DNA of 6,518 bases, from contig DATCLN010000137.1 of assembly GCA_036563895.1 (NCBI GenBank), forward strand, positions 1-6,518, read 5' to 3'. This stretch comes from ZCTH02-B3 sp036563895 (GTDB taxonomy: Bacteria; Bacillota; Bacilli; Paenibacillales; Paenibacillaceae). The notes under the pieces are model-generated. The model saw only the letters and a list, made by a program, of their open reading frames with translations. It had not been told where the DNA came from and ran no database searches. How positions within the stretch are numbered: the stretch's first letter is position 1; every line of letters begins with the position of its first letter. This document shows, one piece after another, positions 1 through 5,237 of this stretch. The position numbers were made by a program, and so were the translations under genes.

Positions 1-42
1 GTGCAGGACGGGGACGTGATGCATTTTCGCTTCAACGTTTGA
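1..42 (+). CDS. ychF: 3' end of YchF/EngD-type P-loop ATPase (Obg-like)
   Basis: The window opens inside a gene. Reading from base 1 gives VQDGDVMHFRFNV and then TGA at 40-42. This ending (DGDV, hydrophobic, x, F-x-FNV, stop) is characteristic of the C-terminal TGS domain of YchF, a universally conserved ribosome-associated ATPase of the Obg/HAS-GTPase class. Only 13 residues are visible, so the call rests on that tail and nothing can be said about the catalytic part. In B. subtilis the homologue (yyaF) lies near the replication origin, not beside prfA, so this neighbourhood is a local rearrangement or lineage feature. The -35 box of the putative prfA promoter overlaps the stop codon. Confidence 0.8.
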   Translation: MQDGDVMHFRFNV

Positions 43-68
43 CCCGGCCCTGATTTTTTCCTTATAAA
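39..68 (+). promoter_or_regulatory. Sigma-A-like promoter for prfA
   Basis: TTGACC at 39-44 (5 of 6 to TTGACA) and TATAAA at 63-68 (5 of 6 to TATAAT) are 18 bp apart. Transcription would start near 75, giving a leader of about 30 nt before the prfA start. The spacer and -10 region is AT-rich in an otherwise GC-rich window. The -35 overlaps the ychF stop, and I see no terminator between the two genes, so read-through from ychF is also possible. Based on match and spacing only. Confidence 0.5.
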
Positions 69-106
69 TTCTGACCAAAATCGGCCGAGAGGGAGGGTGA
101 ACGGGC

Positions 107-1180
107 ATGCTGGATCGCTTGCAGGTGTTGGCCGAACGATACGAAAAACTGGGCGAACTTCTCTCCGATCCCGACGTCGTCAGCGACCCGGCGCGCCTCC
201 GCTCGTACGCCAAGGAACAGGCCGAACTGGAAGAAATCTACCAGGCTTATCGGGAATACAAGACCGTCGTCACCCAGCTCGAGGACGCGAAGGCGCTCCT
301 GGAAGAGAAGATCGACGACGAGCTGCGGGAGATGGCCAAGGCGGAAGTCGCCGAACTGTCGGACAAAAAGGAAAAGCTGGAAGAGCGGATTCGCGTTTTG
401 CTCCTGCCCAAGGACCCCAACGATGGCAAGAACGTCATCATGGAGATCCGCGGTGCGGCGGGCGGCGAGGAAGCCAACCTGTTCGCCGCCGACCTGTACC
501 GGATGTACGTCCGCTACGCGGAAAGCCAGGGATGGCGTGTCGAAGTTCTGGACAGCCACGTGAGCGACCTGGGCGGATACAAGGAAATCGTGTTCCGGAT
601 CATCGGCCCGGGCGTGTACCGGAAGCTCAAGTACGAAAGCGGCGCCCACCGGGTGCAGCGCGTGCCGGTGACGGAATCGGGCGGGCGGATCCACACGTCG
701 ACGTCCACCGTGCTGGTCATGCCGGAAGCCGAGGAAGTGGAAGTGGAGATCCTGGATAAGGACATCCGCGTGGACACCTTCTGCGCCAGCGGTCCCGGCG
801 GCCAGTCCGTCAACACCACGAAATCCGCGGTGCGCATCACCCACATTCCGACGGGGATCGTCGTCACCTGCCAGGACGGCAAGTCGCAGAACGACAACAA
901 GGCGAAGGCCATGCAGGTGCTCCGGGCGCGGCTGCTCGAGAAAAAACGCCGGGAAGAGGAAGAGCGGCTGGCCGGGGAGCGCAGGGAAAAAATCGGCACG
1001 GGGGACCGCAGCGAGCGGATTCGCACGTACAACTTTCCGCAGAGCCGCGTGACCGACCACCGGATCGGGCTGACGCTGCACCGGCTGGACGCGGTGTTGG
1101 CCGGCGAGATCGACGAGATCATCAATGCGCTTATCCTGGCGGAGCAGACGGAAATGCTGAAAAAGGAAACCCCGGCGTGA
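107..1180 (+). CDS. prfA: Peptide chain release factor 1 (RF1)
   Basis: RF1 recognises UAA and UAG in the ribosomal A site and triggers peptidyl-tRNA hydrolysis. The 357-residue product is the normal family length. An N-terminal charged helical region (about 1-100) precedes the PCRF/codon-recognition part, where P187-V188-T189 in the stretch HRVQRVPVTESGGRIHTS is the RF1-type PxT anticodon tripeptide; RF2 would have SPF. The catalytic GGQ is at 231-233 in SGPGGQSVNTTKSAVR; Q233 is the glutamine methylated by PrmC, encoded next. The C-terminal helix ends in a lysine-rich tail. The ATG at 107 has a strong Shine-Dalgarno (GGGAGGGTG, 91-99) with a 7-nt spacer, and the N-terminus matches the family (MLDRLQ). 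The gene ends in TGA, which RF1 itself does not read. No anomaly seen. Confidence 0.97.
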   Translation: MLDRLQVLAERYEKLGELLSDPDVVSDPARLRSYAKEQAELEEIYQAYREYKTVVTQLEDAKALLEEKIDDELREMAKAEVAELSDKKEKLEERIRVLLLPKDPNDGKNVIMEIRGAAGGEEANLFAADLYRMYVRYAESQGWRVEVLDSHVSDLGGYKEIVFRIIGPGVYRKLKYESGAHRVQRVPVTESGGRIHTSTSTVLVMPEAEEVEVEILDKDIRVDTFCASGPGGQSVNTTKSAVRITHIPTGIVVTCQDGKSQNDNKAKAMQVLRARLLEKKRREEEERLAGERREKIGTGDRSERIRTYNFPQSRVTDHRIGLTLHRLDAVLAGEIDEIINALILAEQTEMLKKETPA

Positions 1181-1188
1181 CGCGGAGG

Positions 1189-1213
1189 GCGGCGCGGCAG
1201 GAAGCCGCGCCGC
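1189..1213 (+). other. Perfect GC hairpin in the prfA-prmC gap
   Basis: GCGGCGCGGC (1189-1198) and GCCGCGCCGC (1204-1213) form a perfect 10-bp stem around the loop AGGAA. It starts 8 bases after the prfA stop. No T-run follows (the next bases are G-rich), so it is not a canonical rho-independent terminator. It could protect the 3' end of a processed prfA message or moderate prmC expression. Function is inference; the rest of the 79-base gap is also extremely GC-rich. Confidence 0.6.
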
Positions 1214-1259
1214 GGCCGGGGGGTGCGGCGCGGGCGGTGCGGCGGCGAAGAAGGAGCGG

Positions 1260-2315
1260 GTGGCGGTGCCGGAGGAGAAGGCGCCAGGACTTGTGACGCT
1301 TGAACAGGAATGGCGTCGGGCCGCGCGGAGGCTGGCGGACGCCGGAGTGGGGGAGCCGGAGGCGAATGCGGAGCGGCTCCTTTTGTATGTGCTCGGCCTC
1401 ACGAAGGCGGAGCTGCTGCGGGATTTTCGCGAGCCGTTTCCCGAGGCGCGGCGGGAGGCGTGGGAAGCGGTCCTGCGGCGCAAGGAGCGCGGGGAGCCGG
1501 TGCAGTACATCACGGGCGAGCAGCATTTTTGCGGGCGCGCCTTCCGCGTGACGCCGGCGGTGCTCATCCCGCGGCCGGAGACGGAGCTGCTGGCGGAGGC
1601 GGTGCTGGCGGCGCTGCCGGCGGACGAGCCGCTCACGGTGGCGGACGTGGGAACCGGCAGCGGCGCGCTGGCGGTGACGCTGGCCGCCGAGCGGCCGATG
1701 TGGCGGGTCGTCGCCACCGACCTGTCGGAAGAGGCCCTGGCGGTGGCCCGGGACAACGCCGCCCGGCACGGGGTGGCGGAGCGCATCCGGTTTGTGAAGG
1801 GCGATTTGCTGGAGCCGTTCTTCGCACGGGCGGGGAAGGACGTGCCGGACGGGAGGGCTCCGGGCGGAGCCGTGGGGGATGCGGCAGGTTTGGCAGGCGG
1901 GGACGTGCCGGATGCGAGCGCTCCGCATGCGGGCGAACCAGACGGTGACGCGCTTGACGCCGTCGTGCCTGAAGCGGGTGTGCCGGACGTGATCGTGTCG
2001 AATCCGCCTTATGTTCCGACGGGGGAGCTGCCTCATTTGCAGCGCGAGGTCGCCGAATTTGAGCCGCGCCTTGCGCTGGACGGCGGCGCGGACGGCCTGG
2101 ACGCGTACCGCAGGCTGGCCGCGCAGCTGGCCGTGCTGCCGGTCAGGCCCCGCCTGGTCGCCCTGGAAACGGGCGCCGGCCAGGCGGAATCGGTGGCCGC
2201 CCTGCTCAGGACCGCCGCGGACTGGGAGGAGATTCGGCTGGTGCGGGACTACGCCGGCATCGACCGGCACGTGCTCGCCTTCGGGAGGCCGCACGGCGAT
2301 CGGTTTTCCGGCTGA
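1260..2315 (+). CDS. prmC: Release-factor glutamine N5-methyltransferase PrmC (HemK), with an extra linker
   Basis: PrmC transfers a methyl group from S-adenosylmethionine to the GGQ glutamine of RF1/RF2, raising termination efficiency; its substrate gene prfA lies just upstream. Visible marks: an N-terminal helical recognition domain (about 12-90), the family signature LIPRPETE (102-109), the SAM-binding motif DVGTGSGAL (129-137) and the substrate-binding NPPY loop (248-251). Length is 351 residues against about 280-290 in the family. The excess is a segment at about 188-242, rich in Ala, Gly, Asp and Pro, between the conserved GDLLEP strand and the NPPY strand. The start is GTG. The first (1260) is only 3 nt from AAGGAG (1251-1256); the in-frame GTG at 1266 has a better 9-nt spacer, so the true start may be two codons later. 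The reading frame is intact and all motifs are present, so it is probably functional. Confidence 0.95.
   Translation: MAVPEEKAPGLVTLEQEWRRAARRLADAGVGEPEANAERLLLYVLGLTKAELLRDFREPFPEARREAWEAVLRRKERGEPVQYITGEQHFCGRAFRVTPAVLIPRPETELLAEAVLAALPADEPLTVADVGTGSGALAVTLAAERPMWRVVATDLSEEALAVARDNAARHGVAERIRFVKGDLLEPFFARAGKDVPDGRAPGGAVGDAAGLAGGDVPDASAPHAGEPDGDALDAVVPEAGVPDVIVSNPPYVPTGELPHLQREVAEFEPRLALDGGADGLDAYRRLAAQLAVLPVRPRLVALETGAGQAESVAALLRTAADWEEIRLVRDYAGIDRHVLAFGRPHGDRFSG
1839..1991 (+). repeat. In-frame degenerate repeats forming the PrmC linker
   Basis: GACGTGCCGGA occurs at 1839 and again at 1902, exactly 63 bp (21 codons) apart. Similarity continues for about 25-30 bp after each (GAC/GAT, GAG, GCTCCG). 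A third partial copy, GTGCCGGAC, starts at 1980. The encoded text repeats DVPD-x-x-AP-x-x-G and GVPD. The spacing keeps the frame. Standard PrmC proteins have only a short connection here, so this looks like repeat expansion inside a surface loop next to the NPPY active-site strand. Confidence 0.65.
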
Positions 2316-2333
2316 AGCATTCTTGCAAAACTA
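2303..2333 (+). promoter_or_regulatory. Weak sigma-F-like promoter candidate for spoIIR
   Basis: TGCAAAACTA (2324-2333) fits the forespore sigma-F -10 pattern GGnnAnAnTR at 5 of 6 fixed positions. GTTTT (2303-2307) lies 16 bp upstream but fits the -35 GYATA at only 3 of 5. spoIIR is sigma-F-dependent in B. subtilis, so a promoter of this class is expected near here. The GCAAAAC core recurs 30 bp downstream (2355-2361). The -35 part lies inside the prmC 3' end. This is a suggestion, not a firm call. Confidence 0.25.
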
Positions 2334-2370
2334 GATTTCGAGGTTTGGAGATTCGCAAAACGGACATACT

Positions 2371-2459
2371 GGTACCAAGACGTTCCGGAACGCATCGGGG
2401 AGCGCCCGCGGGCCCGGCGGGCGCTCCGGGGAGCGAACGCGATGCGTCGTCTTGGTGCT
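2371..2459 (+). promoter_or_regulatory. Long composite stem-loop enclosing the spoIIR start codon
   Basis: Three nested inverted repeats line up on one axis. The outer stem pairs 2371-2382 with 2448-2459 (12 bp, two of them G-U). The middle stem pairs ACGCATCG (2390-2397) with CGATGCGT (2440-2447), a perfect 8 bp. The apical stem pairs GGAGCGCCCGC (2399-2409) with GCGGGCGCTCC (2417-2427), a perfect 11 bp with a 7-nt loop. A 7-nt bulge (2383-2389) separates outer and middle stems. The Shine-Dalgarno GGGGAG (2428-2433) sits in the unpaired right side of the internal loop, while the ATG (2442-2444) is fully paired with CAT (2393-2395). Pairing is direct from the sequence; a role in damping spoIIR translation is inference. 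Confidence 0.6.
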
Positions 2460-3401
2460 TTTTTTCTCGCAATCATGGGCTGTTTGGTGCTTCTGGCGTT
2501 TTCGCCAACGGATGGCATGCTGGAGACTTGCGGAGACGGCTTTTCACCGAATGCGGCGGCTGCCCCCGAACCGAATGCAACGGCTGGCCTGCCCAAGCCT
2601 TCCGCAGACGGGCTTGCACCGAATGCGGCGGTCGACCGGTGTTCTCCGGACGCGGCGCATGTCGTCGGACAGGCGCCGGAGTCCCTCATTCCCCCGGAAG
2701 CGATCCGCATCCGGATCCTGGCGCATTCGGACCGCGCGGAGGACCAGGAGATAAAGGGACGCGTAAGGGACCGGGTGATGGCGCTCATCGGATCGTGGCA
2801 GCCGTCGCCGAAAACCTCCGCGGAGATGCGGAAGCTGCTCGCGGCCAATCTGGAGGAAATCGAACGGGCGGCGGAAGCGGAACTGGCGCAACAGGGCGCA
2901 TCTTACGGCGCCCGGGCGATGTTCGGGCGCGTGCCGTTTCCGGCCAAGACTTTCGCGGGCCGGGAGTATCCGGCGGGCGAATACGAGGCGCTGCTGATCA
3001 TCCTCGGCGACGGCGAGGGGGAAAACTGGTGGTGCGTGCTGTTTCCTCCCCTTTGCCTGGCGGGTGCGATCGCGAAAGACGACGAAACCGGCTCCAAAGA
3101 GGAGGCCAGGGATGCCGGGCAGGCGACTCAGGCGGCGCGGGAGGCAAAGACGGCAGCGAAAGGCCGCGCCTCCGGCCAGACGGACAAGACCGGGGCGGCG
3201 GACCATGCGGCCAAGCCTGCGCCAACCCGGTTGGCGAACGGCAAGGCCGATCCCTCGGAGGGGCCGGAACAGGGCCCCGCACAGCGGGGCGATGACACCG
3301 GCGAAGATTCCGCGAAACCCGCAAAACCCCGGATGAAATTTCTCCTGTGGGAACTCATCCAGCGGCTTGTGGATTTTCTGAAGAACCTGTTTGGGCGGTA
3401 A
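2442..3401 (+). CDS. spoIIR: Stage II sporulation protein R (signal for pro-sigma-E processing)
   Basis: SpoIIR is made in the forespore, secreted into the intermembrane space, and activates the mother-cell protease SpoIIGA, which cleaves pro-sigma-E. Residues 1-20 are a signal sequence or membrane anchor (MRR then a hydrophobic stretch). The conserved SpoIIR domain runs from about 83 (IPPEAIRIRILAHSD) through YPAGEYEALLI to WWCVLFPPLC (196-205). The product is 319 residues, longer than I expect for the family. Two low-complexity regions explain this: about 25-82, rich in Asn-Ala-Pro with internal repeats, and about 210-290, Lys/Ala/Glu/Gly-rich. The chain ends in an amphipathic segment (MKFLLWELIQRLVDFLK) that may touch membrane. 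An I-M-G-C at 11-14 resembles a lipobox but Met at -2 is atypical. The start is the ATG with GGGGAG 8 nt upstream. Expression is probably forespore-specific. Confidence 0.95.
   Translation: MRRLGAFFLAIMGCLVLLAFSPTDGMLETCGDGFSPNAAAAPEPNATAGLPKPSADGLAPNAAVDRCSPDAAHVVGQAPESLIPPEAIRIRILAHSDRAEDQEIKGRVRDRVMALIGSWQPSPKTSAEMRKLLAANLEEIERAAEAELAQQGASYGARAMFGRVPFPAKTFAGREYPAGEYEALLIILGDGEGENWWCVLFPPLCLAGAIAKDDETGSKEEARDAGQATQAAREAKTAAKGRASGQTDKTGAADHAAKPAPTRLANGKADPSEGPEQGPAQRGDDTGEDSAKPAKPRMKFLLWELIQRLVDFLKNLFGR
2530..2631 (+). repeat. 72-bp-spaced direct repeat in the spoIIR N-terminal linker
   Basis: Bases 2530-2559 and 2602-2631 match at 25 of 30 positions, including an identical 15-mer CACCGAATGCGGCGG at 2545 and 2617. 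A shorter related copy, ACCGAATGCAACGG, lies between them near 2570. The 72-bp spacing equals 24 codons and keeps the frame, encoding GFSPNAA, EPNATA and GLAPNAA. This is a recent-looking in-frame duplication just after the signal peptide. Confidence 0.7.
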
Positions 3402-3410
3402 CATCCGTCC

Positions 3411-3447
3411 CGCCGGCCCGGTTCTCGCTTTCGGCCGGCGCTTGCTT
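3411..3447 (+). terminator. Possible weak terminator after spoIIR
   Basis: CGCCGGCC (3411-3418) and GGCCGGCG (3433-3440) form a perfect 8-bp stem with a 14-nt loop, starting 10 bases after the spoIIR stop. The following CTTGCTTTCAA is T-rich but has no continuous T-run, so termination would be partial at best. It may separate the forespore-specific spoIIR message from the vegetative ywlC-mntP-ywlE unit. Confidence 0.4.
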
Positions 3448-3457
3448 TCAATATAAT
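3429..3457 (+). promoter_or_regulatory. Candidate sigma-A -10 element upstream of ywlC
   Basis: TATAAT (3452-3457) is a perfect -10 hexamer in one of the few AT-rich patches of the window, 35 bases before the ywlC start. The hexamer 17 bp upstream (TTTCGG, 3429-3434) is a poor -35 and lies in the terminator-like hairpin; there is no extended -10 TG. If real, the promoter is weak or needs an activator. A promoter here would make sense because ywlC is a housekeeping gene behind a sporulation gene. Confidence 0.35.
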
Positions 3458-3492
3458 AGAAAATCATAGACAGAACGCAGGGCGTGATCGGA

Positions 3493-4560
3493 ATGACGGT
3501 AATCCCGAAAACGAAATACTGGCCGCCGGGATCCGGCGACGCGGCCGTGGCGGAAGCGGCCGAAGTGATCGTCTCCGGCGGCGTCGTCGCCTTTCCCACT
3601 GAAACAGTATACGGCCTCGGCGCCGACGCCCGGCGTCCGGAAGCGGTCAGGCGGATCTATGCCGCCAAGGAGAGGCCGGCGGACAATCCGCTCATCGTGC
3701 ATGTGGGGCGCCTGGAGGATGCACTGGCCCTCGCGAGGGAAGTCAGCCCGCTGGAAATGCGGCTGATGGAGCGTTTCTGGCCGGGCCCGCTGACGCTTGT
3801 GCTGCCGGTCCGCCCGGGCGCGGTGGCGCCCGAGGTGACGGCCGGGCTGGACACCGTCGCGGTGCGGGTGCCCGATCATCCGCTGGCGCGCCGGCTGATC
3901 GCCAAAGCCGGCTGTCCGGTGGCCGCGCCCAGCGCCAACCGGTCGGGGAGGCCGAGCCCGACCACGGCCATGCACGTGCTGGAGGATATGCACGGGCGGA
4001 TTGACGGCGTGCTGGACGGCGGCCCGACGGGCGTCGGTCTGGAATCCACCGTGGTGCGCGTGAAGGACGGAGTCATCCATATCCTGCGGCCCGGCGGCAT
4101 CGACGCGGAAATGCTGAGGGAGTGCGCGGGCGAAGGCGTCGAGGTGGTCGGGGAAGGCGCACCGTCTTCCGCCGATTCGCAGTCCTCGCCGCCCCGGTCG
4201 CCAGGGGTCAAATACGTTCATTACGCGCCGCGCGGCGAAATGGTACTCGTGACGGGAGATCCCGTCCGCGTGCGGGAAGCCGTGCAGGAACTCGTCGACA
4301 AAAAACGGGCGGAAGGCCGCAAGGTCGGCGTGATAACGTGCGATGACCTCGCCTCTGCCTATCAGGCCGACGCGGTCATCTCCCTCGGTCCCCGGGATGA
4401 GCTGGCCGAGGTTGCACGAAACCTGTACGCCGCGCTGCGGGAATGCGATGCGCGGGATTTGGACTTCATCGTGGCCGAAGGTTTCCCCGAGAAGGGCATC
4501 GGGGTCGCCCTGATGAACCGCATGCGCAAGGCGTCCCGCGGCAACCAGCTGACCGTCTGA
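3493..4560 (+). CDS. ywlC: L-threonylcarbamoyladenylate synthase (Sua5/YwlC type)
   Basis: The enzyme makes threonylcarbamoyl-AMP from threonine, bicarbonate and ATP, the first step of t6A37 formation on ANN-decoding tRNAs. Bacterial TsaD/TsaB/TsaE complete the transfer. The 355-residue product has the two-domain Sua5 layout. The YrdC-like catalytic domain (about 17-205) contains VVAFPTETVYGLGADA, the K59-E-R61-P-A-D-N-P-L substrate loop and S147-A-N149-R-S-G-R-P-S-P-T. A Ser/Pro-rich linker leads to the Sua5 C-terminal domain, which opens with SPGVKYVHYAP at 236. I start it at ATG 3493 because the protein then begins like relatives (MTVIPKTKYW). An in-frame GTG at 3484 would add three residues. 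Neither has a strong Shine-Dalgarno (AGGG about 11 nt before the ATG), so translation initiation may be modest. ywlA and ywlB, found upstream in B. subtilis, are missing. Confidence 0.95.
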   Translation: MTVIPKTKYWPPGSGDAAVAEAAEVIVSGGVVAFPTETVYGLGADARRPEAVRRIYAAKERPADNPLIVHVGRLEDALALAREVSPLEMRLMERFWPGPLTLVLPVRPGAVAPEVTAGLDTVAVRVPDHPLARRLIAKAGCPVAAPSANRSGRPSPTTAMHVLEDMHGRIDGVLDGGPTGVGLESTVVRVKDGVIHILRPGGIDAEMLRECAGEGVEVVGEGAPSSADSQSSPPRSPGVKYVHYAPRGEMVLVTGDPVRVREAVQELVDKKRAEGRKVGVITCDDLASAYQADAVISLGPRDELAEVARNLYAALRECDARDLDFIVAEGFPEKGIGVALMNRMRKASRGNQLTV

Positions 4561-4614
4561 AAAAGCCGGTGGCCGATCATGTCCGCCCTCTTGTCCGCAT
4601 ATGCTCCTTTAGAC

Positions 4615-4633
4615 GCCTTGGCCTGTACAAGGC
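4615..4633 (+). other. Small hairpin in the mntP leader
   Basis: GCCTTG (4615-4620) and CAAGGC (4628-4633) form a 6-bp stem with a 7-nt loop, 7 bases before the mntP Shine-Dalgarno. The 93-base ywlC-mntP gap also holds the palindrome GCATATGC (4597-4604) and two copies of GTCCGC (4581 and 4593). I do not recognise a yybP-ykoY manganese riboswitch or an MntR operator. The position just ahead of the ribosome site of a metal exporter makes it a candidate regulatory element, but that is inference. Confidence 0.35.
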
Positions 4634-4640
4634 GGGGACG

Positions 4641-4656
4641 GGGAGGAACGGGCATG
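4641..4656 (+). promoter_or_regulatory. Ribosome binding site that sets the mntP start
   Basis: GGGAGG (4641-4646) is 7 nt before ATG 4654. An in-frame ATG at 4579 would add 25 non-hydrophobic, arginine-rich residues, has no Shine-Dalgarno, and would put coding sequence over the leader hairpin. The 4654 start gives a product of the usual MntP length. Confidence 0.8.
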
Positions 4657-5217
4657 ATCGACGCATCCGGTGCGGTCGGCCATCTGGCCGCGCTGGCGCT
4701 GCTGGCCGTCGCATTGGGGATGGACGCTTTTTCGCTGGGCGTGGGGATCGGGCTGCGGGGCGTCCGGGCCCCGGAAATGTGGCGCCTCGGGCTTTGCGTG
4801 ACGTTTTTTCATTTTTTGATGCCGCTGTGCGGCATGGTCGCGGGCCGAAATTTCCGCCTGATCCTGGACGACCTGGCGCACGCGGCGGCGGGCGTGCTGC
4901 TGCTGTTCCTTGGCGCGCATATGATCTACAACTCGCTCAGGGGCGGCAACGCCTGGAGCATTGATCACCGCACGTTCTGGGGCATGATACTGTATGCTTT
5001 GGGCGTCAGCATCGATTCGTTTTCCGTCGGGTTGTCGCTGGGCATGTTTTGGCCGGAAAACATCCCGCTGGCCGCGTTCATGTTCGGACTGGCCGGCGGC
5101 GGGATGAACATGGCCGGACTGCTTGCCGGACGGCGGCTGTCGCTGCTTGTCGGGGACTATGGGGAGGCGCTCGGCGGCGCGATTCTGCTGGGCTTTGGAT
5201 TGCTGTTTTTGCTTTGA
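4654..5217 (+). CDS. mntP: Manganese efflux pump MntP (YwlD, former DUF204)
   Basis: This inner-membrane protein exports Mn2+ and protects against manganese overload. The product is 187 residues, the normal length. It is strongly hydrophobic, with about six membrane segments in two related halves. Each half has the family's acidic signature: MDAFSLG with D24 in the first segment and SIDSFSVG with D121 in the fourth. These fall close to the conserved aspartates of E. coli MntP. A GG-rich segment (FGLAGGGMNMAGLLAGRRL) precedes the last helix. The stop is 20 bases before ywlE, so the two are probably co-transcribed, possibly also with ywlC upstream. The 93-base leader holds a small hairpin, but no known Mn-responsive element was recognised. 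The frame is intact with no odd composition. Confidence 0.93.
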   Translation: MIDASGAVGHLAALALLAVALGMDAFSLGVGIGLRGVRAPEMWRLGLCVTFFHFLMPLCGMVAGRNFRLILDDLAHAAAGVLLLFLGAHMIYNSLRGGNAWSIDHRTFWGMILYALGVSIDSFSVGLSLGMFWPENIPLAAFMFGLAGGGMNMAGLLAGRRLSLLVGDYGEALGGAILLGFGLLFLL

Positions 5218-5237
5218 CCAAGAAAGGGGATGACGGC

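Noticed and set aside
1189..1213. Rho-independent terminator after prfA
   Set aside because: The stem is perfect, but the following sequence is G-rich with no T-run, so it was listed as a hairpin only.
62..1786. 574-codon open frame on the minus strand opposite prfA and prmC
   Set aside because: It arises because high-GC coding DNA lacks stops on the opposite strand. Its composition is Arg/Pro/Ser/Ala-rich with no recognisable domain, and it overlaps two certain genes.
2475..2477. Alternative downstream ATG for spoIIR (Met12), which would escape the hairpin
   Set aside because: It has no Shine-Dalgarno and would cut the signal sequence in half.
2544..3599. Minus-strand open frames opposite spoIIR and ywlC
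   Set aside because: Arginine/proline-rich shadow translations of confirmed + strand genes, with no ribosome site or conserved motif.
5049..5237. Upstream extension of the ywlE frame into mntP
   Set aside because: The extra residues overlap mntP and resemble an out-of-frame translation. The CTGNTCRS loop belongs at the N-terminus, and ATG 5238 has a strong, well-spaced Shine-Dalgarno.
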